This document shows, one piece after another, positions 53,773 through 62,223 of a stretch of DNA of 64,000 bases. The notes beneath the pieces are model-generated. The model did no database searches. It saw nothing but the letters and a program-made list of their open reading frames with translations, and was not told the origin of the DNA. This stretch comes from Paracoccaceae bacterium (lineage in GTDB: Bacteria; Pseudomonadota; Alphaproteobacteria; Rhodobacterales; Rhodobacteraceae): assembly GCA_013214575.1 (NCBI GenBank), contig JABSSD010000005.1:1-64000 (forward strand), written 5' to 3'. Position numbers and translations under genes: made by a program. Each line of letters starts with the position of its first letter. The first letter of the stretch is position 1.

Positions 53773-56481
53773 ATGACAGAGATCAGCCGCGTGGCCCTGT
53801 TCGGGAAGCTGAACAAACTGGGCTATCAAGCCGTCGAAAGTGCAACCGTGTTCTGCAAGATGCGGGGCAATCCTTATGTTGAGCTGGTGCATTGGATGCA
53901 TCAGATCTTGGCGGGACAGGACAGCGACCTGCACCGGATTGTCGCCCATTATGACCTCGACCCCGGCAAGATTGCCGCCGAGATGACGCGGTCACTGGAT
54001 ATGCTGCCACGGGGCGCCTCGACAATTTCCGACCTCAGCGATCATCTGATGGACGCGATGGAACGCGGTTGGGTCTGGGGCTCGCTGCTGTATTCGGCCA
54101 ATCAGGTGCGCAGTGGATATCTGTTGCTGGGAATGCTGAAAACTCCGGCCCTGCGCAATATCCTGACGTCGATGTCGCCTGAACTGGCGCGCATCGGGGC
54201 GGATGATCTGGCCGACAATTTTGCCAAGATTACCGATGGATCGCCCGAGGAAACTATGGGCGCACAGGATGGTACCACCACCGGCGGTGGCGCGGTGCCC
54301 GGCGAGGCCTCGGATGCGATGGCACCAGCCGCGATGGGCAAGGGCGAGGCGCTAGAGAAGTTTTGCACCGATATGACCGAGCAGGCCCGCAATGGCGAGA
54401 TTGATCCCATTGTCGGTCGCGACGAGGAGATCCGCCAGATTGTTGACGTGCTGATGCGGCGTCGCCAAAACAACCCGATCCTGACCGGTGAGGCCGGAGT
54501 GGGCAAGACGGCGGTGGTCGAAGGCTTTGCGCTGCGGATTGCCCGGGGTGACGTGCCGCCCAGCTTGCATGATGTGCGATTGCTGATGCTGGACGTTGGC
54601 CTGTTGCAGGCTGGCGCCAGCATGAAGGGTGAGTTTGAAAACCGGCTGCGTCAGGTAATCGACGAGGTCCAGTCCAGCGATGTGCCGATTGTGCTGTTCA
54701 TAGACGAGACCCATACCCTGATCGGCGCTGGCGGGGCGGCGGGCACCGGCGATGCCGCCAACCTGCTGAAACCGGCGCTGGCGCGTGGCACCCTGCGCAC
54801 CATCGGCGCGACGACCTGGGCCGAGTATAAGAAATACATTGAAAAAGACCCGGCACTGGCCCGGCGCTTTCAGGTGGTTCAGGTGGACGAACCGAGCATC
54901 GCCAAAGCCACCCTGATGATGCGGGGCATTGCCTCGATGCTGGAAAAACACCACCAGGTGCAGGTTCTGGACGAAGGCATCGAAGCGGCTGTCGGCCTGT
55001 CGGCCCGCTATATTCCGGCGCGGCAACTGCCGGATAAATCGGTCAGCCTGCTGGACACCGCCTGTGCCCGCGTAGCGATCAGCCAGCACGCGGTGCCCGC
55101 CGAGGTGGACGACTGCCGCCGCCACATTGAGGCGCTGACCACCGAGTTGGAAATCATCACCCGGGACGAGACGGCCGGCTATGACATTGGCGATCGTCGC
55201 GCGGCGGCCGAGGCTGCCAAGCTGGCTGAGGAAGACCGGCTGACCACTTTGAATACCCGTTGGGATGCGGAAAAGGCGGTGGTGGCAGAGATCCTCGGGT
55301 TGCGTGCCAAGCTGCGCGAAGGGGCTGCCCCGGTGGATGGGCCGGCCGATACCGTAGAGCAGGCAGGCGAGAGCCCGCTGGACGATGCGGCCCGGGCCGA
55401 TCTGATGCAGCAGTTGCGGGACAAGAACGCCGAACTGGAGGTCCTGCAGGCGGAAAGCCCGCTGATCCTGCCGATTGTCGATCATCAGGCGGTGGCCAGC
55501 GTTGTTGGCGACTGGACCGGTATTCCGGTGGGGCGCATGGTCAGCGATGAGATCGAAACCATTCTGAATCTGGAAGAACATCTGGCCAAACGGGTGATCG
55601 GACAGGACCACGCGATGAAGATGATCGCCAAGCGCATTCAGACATCGCGTGCCGGGCTGGACAATCCGTCGAAACCGATTGGGGTGTTTCTGCTGGCGGG
55701 GACCAGCGGCGTTGGCAAAACCGAAACCGCACTGGCGCTGGCCGAGGTGCTTTATGGTGGCGAGCAGAACGTCATCACCATCAATATGTCGGAATATCAA
55801 GAGGCCCATACGGTCAGCTCCCTGAAGGGCGCGCCTCCGGGTTATGTCGGCTACGGCGAAGGCGGTGTGCTGACCGAGGCGGTGCGGCGCAAGCCATATT
55901 CGGTGGTATTGCTGGACGAGGTTGAGAAGGCCCACCCCGATGTACACGAGGTCTTTTTTCAGGTCTTTGACAAAGGCGTGATGGAGGACGGCGAGGGCCG
56001 GGTGATCGATTTTAAGAACACCCTGATCCTGCTGACCTCTAACGTGGGGTCCGAGTTGATTATGGATCTGTGCAGCGACCCGGAGCTGCTGCCCGAACCC
56101 GAGGGCATCACCAAGGCGCTGCGTGATCCCTTGCTGAAAACCTTCCCGGCGGCCTTGCTGGGGCGTCTGGTCACCATTCCCTATTACCCGCTGAGCCCGG
56201 ACATGATCGCCAAGATCACCGTGCTGCAACTGAACCGGATCAAAAAACGGGTGATGGAATCGCATAATGTGCCGTTTGAGTTCACCGATGCGGTGGTCGA
56301 TAAGATTGTCGAACGCTGTCAGGAGCTGGAATCCGGTGGCCGCATGATCGACGCGATTGTGACCAATACCATGCTGCCCGATATCTCGGCTGAGTTCCTG
56401 AAGCGCCTGATGCAGGGCACAGAGGTAACCAAGGTTGGGATCGACATCACTGACGGAGAGTTTTCTTATAGTTTCGATTAG
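53773..56481 (+). CDS. tssH: Type VI secretion sheath-recycling AAA+ ATPase ClpV (TssH)
   Basis: 902 residues. N-domain about 1-160 ([20 protein letters not shown]), AAA1 with Walker [14 protein letters not shown] and [14 protein letters not shown], a middle coiled-coil (about 460-570), AAA2 with Walker [37 protein letters not shown] and a ClpB-type C-terminus. ClpV pulls apart contracted sheath for reuse. With two TssB/TssC-type products in the cluster it may act on both. A 91-base gap without a terminator follows. Confidence 0.96.
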   Translation: MTEISRVALFGKLNKLGYQAVESATVFCKMRGNPYVELVHWMHQILAGQDSDLHRIVAHYDLDPGKIAAEMTRSLDMLPRGASTISDLSDHLMDAMERGWVWGSLLYSANQVRSGYLLLGMLKTPALRNILTSMSPELARIGADDLADNFAKITDGSPEETMGAQDGTTTGGGAVPGEASDAMAPAAMGKGEALEKFCTDMTEQARNGEIDPIVGRDEEIRQIVDVLMRRRQNNPILTGEAGVGKTAVVEGFALRIARGDVPPSLHDVRLLMLDVGLLQAGASMKGEFENRLRQVIDEVQSSDVPIVLFIDETHTLIGAGGAAGTGDAANLLKPALARGTLRTIGATTWAEYKKYIEKDPALARRFQVVQVDEPSIAKATLMMRGIASMLEKHHQVQVLDEGIEAAVGLSARYIPARQLPDKSVSLLDTACARVAISQHAVPAEVDDCRRHIEALTTELEIITRDETAGYDIGDRRAAAEAAKLAEEDRLTTLNTRWDAEKAVVAEILGLRAKLREGAAPVDGPADTVEQAGESPLDDAARADLMQQLRDKNAELEVLQAESPLILPIVDHQAVASVVGDWTGIPVGRMVSDEIETILNLEEHLAKRVIGQDHAMKMIAKRIQTSRAGLDNPSKPIGVFLLAGTSGVGKTETALALAEVLYGGEQNVITINMSEYQEAHTVSSLKGAPPGYVGYGEGGVLTEAVRRKPYSVVLLDEVEKAHPDVHEVFFQVFDKGVMEDGEGRVIDFKNTLILLTSNVGSELIMDLCSDPELLPEPEGITKALRDPLLKTFPAALLGRLVTIPYYPLSPDMIAKITVLQLNRIKKRVMESHNVPFEFTDAVVDKIVERCQELESGGRMIDAIVTNTMLPDISAEFLKRLMQGTEVTKVGIDITDGEFSYSFD

Positions 56482-56572
56482 AAAATTGGTTTGCTTGGCG
56501 CTGTGATGGAGATTTTGATCCCCTTAACGTTGCCAGTTTCAACTCATAGAATCCAAGTTAAGGATATTCAGA

Positions 56573-57808
56573 ATGGCTAAAACAACTGTCACCAAACATA
56601 AGTTCTATGTTGTCGATCTGATCCGCAACAAACCCAAAACCACATATCTCGAAATCCCGAAATACCGGGTTGATGTCGAAATTGAAGTGACGACCAAGGC
56701 GACGTTTAAAAAGCCTGCGGAAGTGCCAAGCACCAAGATGAAGCGCTTGGAAGAAGCGGGCAGGGCTGAGCTGGAGCGCTACGAGACGATCATTGCGCAA
56801 GAAGCGGCAACGCTGGACGCTAAGGTCGCCAAATTGATGGAAACCCCCGGTGAAAAAGCCAAAGCTGACGCTGAAAAAATGATTCAGGCCAGCAACGCCA
56901 TGATCAAAAATGCCCTGGCCTCGGCTGAGGGCGCAGCGCAAAAGGCCATTGAGACCCGCCTGAAAAAAGAGGCCAAGGGCGATGATTTGCTTACCGAAGC
57001 GCGGGTTAAAACCACGCTTAAGGTCACAGTGGGGGTCATCAAGATTGCAGGGTCTGTGGCCAAACTGGTGGCGACGTCAGGGGCCGAAGTCACCTCGTAT
57101 AAAACCATTCTGGTTCAGGTGGTGAAGTTGGGGATCGAAATCAATCAACAGCTGAAGAACGAAGCCAAGCTGCGTAAGGATCTGTATAGTGGCATACAGG
57201 CATATATCGTACTGCGTGGCACCGTTTTGATGCAGGCAGCTGAACGGCAGGGGATCACCGATACCAAAGGGATATCACTCAAACATCCAATGGATGCCGT
57301 TAAAAAGCTGACTGCAAAAGCCTTGGCCATGGGGGAAGAAGTGACCAAGGGCAGGGATGCGAGAAGCATCGCCAAAGAGTTGTTGAGTGCCACCGTCAAG
57401 GGGATCAAAGCCAAGGTCAATGATGCGGAAAGTGCCCGTAAAGCCTATCGGGAGCACACCACTAAGACCCGTCAAAAAACCGATGATCTGGGTGGTGCAG
57501 CCGATAAGCTGATGAAAAAGGCCCGCGCCTCCAAAACTCTGAAAGACGGGATCAAAATGGGCGCAGAATGCATGACCCTGAAACGGGCAGCCAGCGAATT
57601 GGCAGCCAAGTTGCAGGACCGTGAAAAATTTCTGGAGGAGATGCAGGCCCTGATGGAAGGCAACGGTATGAAAGTGGATGATACTACCATCATCGAAAAG
57701 CTGAGAGCGCTGGATAAGAAAAGCATCGCCACCGAGGCGGGTACGGTTTTGGGCACTATCAAGACCATTAAATCCATGGTGGACAATGTTGCCGACGCCG
57801 TCGGCTAA
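56573..57808 (+). CDS. Unknown helical protein within the T6SS operon (possible effector or accessory protein)
   Basis: 411 residues; family not recognised. The first ~60 residues are beta-rich (HKFYVVDLIRNKPKTTYLEI, YRVDVEIEVTTKATFKK). The rest is almost wholly helical and Lys/Ala/Glu rich, with coiled-coil-like heptads, interrupted by an amphipathic stretch at about 146-190 (VTVGVIKIAGSVAKLVATSG, TILVQVVKLGIEI). There is no signal peptide, as expected for a T6SS-delivered or cytoplasmic protein. It sits between clpV and the channel gene, and uses fewer GC-ending codons than its neighbours, hinting at separate origin. An effector, a chaperone or a sheath accessory are all possible. Confidence 0.6.
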   Translation: MAKTTVTKHKFYVVDLIRNKPKTTYLEIPKYRVDVEIEVTTKATFKKPAEVPSTKMKRLEEAGRAELERYETIIAQEAATLDAKVAKLMETPGEKAKADAEKMIQASNAMIKNALASAEGAAQKAIETRLKKEAKGDDLLTEARVKTTLKVTVGVIKIAGSVAKLVATSGAEVTSYKTILVQVVKLGIEINQQLKNEAKLRKDLYSGIQAYIVLRGTVLMQAAERQGITDTKGISLKHPMDAVKKLTAKALAMGEEVTKGRDARSIAKELLSATVKGIKAKVNDAESARKAYREHTTKTRQKTDDLGGAADKLMKKARASKTLKDGIKMGAECMTLKRAASELAAKLQDREKFLEEMQALMEGNGMKVDDTTIIEKLRALDKKSIATEAGTVLGTIKTIKSMVDNVADAVG

Positions 57809-57878
57809 TGGGCTGGACGTTTCGGTCCTGGCAGCATGTGAAATGTTGCCAGGCTGCTAACAAGGGAGACAAGAATTC

Positions 57879-58733
57879 TTGGAAACGGACCTTCAAGAAA
57901 CCACGTTGCGTGACCGCGCCCGTGCCTTTGTGGAGCGGGATGGCGTCAGGAATACGATCCTTGGCGTTATCATTTTTAATGCGATCACTCTGGGGCTGAG
58001 CACGTCATCTACGGTGACAGACCAGATTGGCGGATTGCTGTCGGTGATTGACCGCGCCGTGCTGGCGATTTTTGTCGCCGAACTGGCGCTCAAGTTTTTT
58101 GCCTATGGCTGGCGGTTTTTTGCTTCGGCCTGGAATATATTTGATCTGCTGGTGGTTTCGGTTGGATTGTTGCCCGACAAACAGGGGCTGTCGGCGCTGC
58201 GCGGGTTGCGTGTGGTGCGCGCCTTGCGATTGCTGTCGGTGGTGCCGCAGATGCGGACGGTGGTGCAGGCCTTGCTGGATGCGCTGCCCGGCATGGGTGC
58301 CGTCATCGTGATGCTGTCGATTGTCTATTATGTCTTCGCGGTGATGGCGACGCTGATGTATGGGCCATTTTTTGACGAATGGTTCGGCACCCTGGGCCGG
58401 TCGATGTATTCGCTGTTCCAGATCATGACACTGGAAAGCTGGTCGATGGGGATTGTGCGGCCGGTGATGGTGGTGTTCCCAATGGCCTGGGTGTTTTTTG
58501 TACCCTTTATCATCATCACCGCCTTCTCGGTGTTGAACCTGTTCATCGGTCTGCTGGTCAACACCATGCAGACCGCGGTGGAGGATGACGACGAGGCGGA
58601 ATTTGAAAAGCTGCGCGAATTGGTGCGCACAGAAACCGATATTATAGACGTGCATGTGATGGACCTGCGGCAGGAGATCCAATCTCTGCGCGCGGATCTA
58701 TTGGCAGCACGGGGAGAGTCGAATGGCCAGTAG
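57879..58733 (+). CDS. NaChBac-like single-domain voltage-gated cation channel
   Basis: 284 residues, close to NaChBac length. Six helices: S1 about 26-42, S2 about 56-76, S3 about 85-100. The S4 voltage sensor LRGLRVVRALRLLSVVPQMR has arginines at 108, 111, 114 and 117. S5 is about 137-160, and S6 about 203-232. The selectivity filter TLESWSM (184-190) is one residue from the NaChBac TLESWAS, indicating a Na+-type (possibly Ca2+-permeable) pore. A C-terminal acidic neck and coiled coil (237-275) would hold the tetramer. The start is a TTG with AAGGGAG ten bases upstream. It overlaps the fusion gene by 11 bases, so it is embedded in the T6SS operon. Confidence 0.9.
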   Translation: METDLQETTLRDRARAFVERDGVRNTILGVIIFNAITLGLSTSSTVTDQIGGLLSVIDRAVLAIFVAELALKFFAYGWRFFASAWNIFDLLVVSVGLLPDKQGLSALRGLRVVRALRLLSVVPQMRTVVQALLDALPGMGAVIVMLSIVYYVFAVMATLMYGPFFDEWFGTLGRSMYSLFQIMTLESWSMGIVRPVMVVFPMAWVFFVPFIIITAFSVLNLFIGLLVNTMQTAVEDDDEAEFEKLRELVRTETDIIDVHVMDLRQEIQSLRADLLAARGESNGQ

Positions 58734-61700
58734 CTCGCAAAAATTTATCGCCCGAAATCGCGCTCCGCGGGTGCAGATCGAATATGACGTCGAACTTTAC
58801 GGCGCCGAGAAAAAGGTGCAATTGCCCTTTGTGATGGGGGTGATGAGCGATCTGGCAGGAAAATCCAGGGTGGCGCAACCCGCAGTGGCGGATCGTAAAT
58901 TTCTGGAAATTGACGTTGATAACTTTGACGACCGGATGAAAGCAGTGGCTCCACGCGCGGCCTTTACGGTGGCCAATACGCTGACCGGAGAGGGCAATCT
59001 GGCGATTGATCTGACCTTTGAGAAGATGTCCGATTTCTCACCCGGGGCCATTGCCGCCAAGGTGGACAGTCTGGCGCCGCTGCTGGAGGCCCGCAGTCAG
59101 TTGAACAATCTGATGGCCTATATGGATGGTAAATCCGGCGCCGAGGCGCTGATCGAAAAAATCCTCGGCGATGCCGCCTTGTTGTCGGCTTTGTCCTCGG
59201 ACGGGCCAGAGGCGGAGGCTGGGATGGCGGCGGCCCTGTCCAGCCTGCGGGACGTTGAGCTGGCGCAGGCAGAGGTTGACCAGAGTGATGATATTCTGGC
59301 CGGCCTGAGCGCGCGCGCGCCGGAACAGACCGCTAAACCGGATGATCTGGGGTCGGCTCTGTCCAGCCTTGCAGCGGTTGAGGTCGACGAGGCTTCTGAG
59401 GATGACAGCGCTGATATTCTGGGCGATCTCGCGGCGCAGGACGTGGTCGAGGAGGTCGACACCAGCTCTGCCGATGCTCTGTCCAGTCTGGCGGCGGTGG
59501 AAATTGCCGAGACTCCTGCGGATGACCGCGCTGATATTCTGGGCGACCTCGCGGCGCAGGATGTGGCCGAGGAGGTCGACACCAGCTCTGCCGACGCGCT
59601 GTCCAGTCTGGCGGCGGTAGAAATTGCTGAGAATCCTGCGGATGACGGCGCCGATATACTGGGTGACCTTGCGGCGCAGGGCGTGGTGGAGCAGGACGAC
59701 ACCAGCTCTGCCGATGCGCTGAGCAGCCTGTCGGCGGTGGAAATTGCCGAGACCCCTGCCGATGACGACGCCGATATATTGGGCGACCTCGCGGCGCAGG
59801 AGGTGGCGGAGGAAGTCGATACCGGTGCCGATGATCTGGCCGATGTGCTGGGCAGTTTGGCGGAGCCTGACGATGTGGCGACGCCCCAAGACAGTGTCGA
59901 TGACATTTTGGATGATCTGGGCGACCTGGGCACCGAAGAGACCGACGCGCCTTTGGATGATGGTGGGTTGGATGACCTGCTGGGGGATCTGGGTGCCGCC
60001 GATGAGGTGCCGCCGACCAGCGATGTCGCGACCGATGAGGGTGGCGATCAAGGGCTGGATGATCTGTTGGGCGACCTGTCGGATGCTGAGGCGGGCGATG
60101 ATCTGGACGGGTTGTTTTCTGATCTGGAGGACGAGGCTGCAGATGGTCCGCAGGACAGCGATGGTCTGGATGATTTGCTGGGTGATCTGACCGGGGCTGA
60201 TGACAGCGGGCTTGAGGCTCTGCTGGGCGACAGCACCGAGGGTGAGGACGGTGATTTGGATCTGGACGATCTTTTGGGGTCGTTGGAGGATGACAGCCCT
60301 GAGGACGGCGCAGAGGTCAGAACTGAGGCGGCGGATGATTTAGACGATCTGCTGGGCGCTTTGGACAGTGACAGCGACGACGCCAGTTCGGATGACACTG
60401 CGGCAGCGGATGCAGTGGAACTCAGCCAGACTGAGGAGCCGGAATTTGCCTATGGCACCCTTAGTGCCGGCCGTCCCGAGCCGCAGAAACTGGTGCGCAA
60501 GCGGTTCCGTCTGGCCATCCTTGGCGATTTCTCGGGTCGGGCGGCGAAAGGGATTGTCGAGATCGGCGATGATCTGGCCGCCCGCCGGGGGGTCATTCTG
60601 GACCCAGATACCATTGAAGATGTGATTGAGAGCTTTGCCACTGAACTGATGTTGCCGATCGGCCGGGACGGCACCGGCATGGCGGTGAAATTGGGTGGGC
60701 TGGACGACCTGCACCCGGATGAACTGTATGAAAACGTCGAGCTGTTTTCCGAGTTGGTCGGGCTGCGCAAGCAGTTGCAAAGCGGTGTGACGGCGGATCA
60801 TGCGGCCAATACGCTTCGGGCCTGGGGTGAGAAACACGGCACCCGCGTCAGCCCTCCGAAACCCCGCTCCGGCGGCAATGCGGTGCCTGCGGATTGCCGG
60901 TTGAGCGCGTTCCAGCTGTTGGTTGGCGATGCCGAGAACAAGTTGGGGCAGGCCTCGCCCGTGCAGGATCTGCTGGCGCGGGTGGTTGGCCCGCATATTC
61001 GGGCGCTGCCCAATGCGGATGTGGCCGCAATGATTGTGGCGGTGGACGCGGCGCTGTCGGATGCCATGCGCATGGTGTTGCACCACCCCGAGTTTCAGTC
61101 GTTAGAGGCGCAGTGGCGCACGCTGGATCTGATCGCGCGATCCGTTGAGGACGACGATACGCTGGACGTGATGCTATATGACATCTCGGCCGAGGAACTG
61201 GCGGCAGATCTGACCGCAGCCGAGGATCTGAGCGACAGCGGTTTTGTCAGGTTGCTGACGGGGGAACCGCTGGACGAGGAAAACGGCCGTGGCGGGTATT
61301 CGGCGCTGATCGGGTTGTATCAGTTTGAGGAAACCCCGCCCCATGCAGAATTGCTGGGCCGGATCGCGCGGGTTGCGGCGCATGTGGATGCGCCTTTCCT
61401 GGCCGGGATATCGCCTGCATTCCTGGAGACGGAAAAAGCCAAACTGCCCGCAGTGGTGACCAAGGCCTGGGACACGCTGCGGGGCATGGCTGAGGCGGGG
61501 CATTTGGGTCTGGTGTCGCCACGCTTTATGCTGCGCCGCCCATATGGCGCCAAGAGCGAGCCGATCTATGCGTTCCAGTTTGAGGAATTCACCGAAAGCG
61601 AAGGTCTGCGCGGCCTGCTTTGGGCCAACCCGGTGGTGCTGGCGGCAATCCTTTTGGCGCGCTCGTTCAAGCAGAACGGCGCCTCGATGGGGCTGGGGCA

Positions 61701-62160
61701 GATCATGTCGCTGGGCGATATTCCGTTTCACTATGTCAATGATCGCTATGGTGATCAGGTGGCGCTGCCCTGCACCGAGCGCAATATCAATCTGGACAAG
61801 ATCGCGCTGGCACAGGAGCGCGGATTTATGGCGGTGTCGGCGATCAAGGGACGGGACGAGATCCGCCTGACCTCGTTTGGCTCGCTGGCGGGCGGCGATA
61901 TTCTGGGGCCCTGGACCGGCATGCCAGCGCCGCAACCGTCGCCGCCGGATCCAAAACCGGTCGCTGCGGCAGACCCGGACGGCGATGATCTTGACGATCT
62001 GGGGCTGGACGATCTGGACCTTGGCCTTGATGACGATGATAGTGGCCTGGGTGATCTTGACGATCTTCTGGCCGGATTTGGCGATGATACCGATGACAGC
62101 GGCGAGGATGACGCTGACAGTATGGACGCCGATCTTGCTGCCCTGTTGGACGATTTATGA
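58723..62160 (+). CDS. TssB - acidic repeat linker - TssC-like fusion protein
   Basis: 1145 residues. Residues 1-165 are a complete TssB; the first 40 match the TssB at 46911 exactly. Residues about 165-570 are an acidic linker: four 40-residue repeats of the type SADALSSLAAVEIAETPADD, then many LDDLLGDL motifs. Residues about 578-1065 form a second sheath-type region. It opens with KLVRKRFRLAILGDFSGRAA (the start of a TssC-like large-subunit subfamily) and continues with VLHHPEFQSLEAQWRTLDLI, PPHAELLGRIARVAAHVDAP, PRFMLRRPYGAKSEPIYAFQ and ILLARSFKQNGASMGLGQI. A second acidic tail with LDDL motifs follows (1066-1145). It may tether small and large sheath subunits, or act as a distinct sheath or docking component. 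Very unusual architecture. Confidence 0.9.
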   Translation: MASSSQKFIARNRAPRVQIEYDVELYGAEKKVQLPFVMGVMSDLAGKSRVAQPAVADRKFLEIDVDNFDDRMKAVAPRAAFTVANTLTGEGNLAIDLTFEKMSDFSPGAIAAKVDSLAPLLEARSQLNNLMAYMDGKSGAEALIEKILGDAALLSALSSDGPEAEAGMAAALSSLRDVELAQAEVDQSDDILAGLSARAPEQTAKPDDLGSALSSLAAVEVDEASEDDSADILGDLAAQDVVEEVDTSSADALSSLAAVEIAETPADDRADILGDLAAQDVAEEVDTSSADALSSLAAVEIAENPADDGADILGDLAAQGVVEQDDTSSADALSSLSAVEIAETPADDDADILGDLAAQEVAEEVDTGADDLADVLGSLAEPDDVATPQDSVDDILDDLGDLGTEETDAPLDDGGLDDLLGDLGAADEVPPTSDVATDEGGDQGLDDLLGDLSDAEAGDDLDGLFSDLEDEAADGPQDSDGLDDLLGDLTGADDSGLEALLGDSTEGEDGDLDLDDLLGSLEDDSPEDGAEVRTEAADDLDDLLGALDSDSDDASSDDTAAADAVELSQTEEPEFAYGTLSAGRPEPQKLVRKRFRLAILGDFSGRAAKGIVEIGDDLAARRGVILDPDTIEDVIESFATELMLPIGRDGTGMAVKLGGLDDLHPDELYENVELFSELVGLRKQLQSGVTADHAANTLRAWGEKHGTRVSPPKPRSGGNAVPADCRLSAFQLLVGDAENKLGQASPVQDLLARVVGPHIRALPNADVAAMIVAVDAALSDAMRMVLHHPEFQSLEAQWRTLDLIARSVEDDDTLDVMLYDISAEELAADLTAAEDLSDSGFVRLLTGEPLDEENGRGGYSALIGLYQFEETPPHAELLGRIARVAAHVDAPFLAGISPAFLETEKAKLPAVVTKAWDTLRGMAEAGHLGLVSPRFMLRRPYGAKSEPIYAFQFEEFTESEGLRGLLWANPVVLAAILLARSFKQNGASMGLGQIMSLGDIPFHYVNDRYGDQVALPCTERNINLDKIALAQERGFMAVSAIKGRDEIRLTSFGSLAGGDILGPWTGMPAPQPSPPDPKPVAAADPDGDDLDDLGLDDLDLGLDDDDSGLGDLDDLLAGFGDDTDDSGEDDADSMDADLAALLDDL
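59347..59826 (+). repeat. Four tandem 120-bp coding repeats
   Basis: Units begin at about 59347, 59467, 59587 and 59707, each 120 bases (40 codons). The last three open with SADALSS and all four contain ADILGDLAAQ. Divergence is low and mostly in the central acidic ExxADD segment and at third positions. They encode the first part of the acidic linker in the TssB-TssC-like fusion. Copy number probably varies between strains. Confidence 0.9.
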
Positions 62161-62223
62161 TGTTAACATTTCGCATATCAATGTATTTTTTGTGCCCGGT
62201 TTGCCCCGGTGAAAAGAGGCGTC

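Noticed and set aside
54352-56265. 637-codon minus-strand frame opposite clpV
   Set aside because: It is a shadow of a well-conserved AAA+ gene.
59038-60051. Long minus-strand open frames opposite the acidic linker of the TssB-TssC-like fusion
   Set aside because: They are mirror frames of the GC-rich repeat. The plus frame has clear TssB and TssC-like homology on either side, while the minus frames have no ribosome site or recognisable domain.
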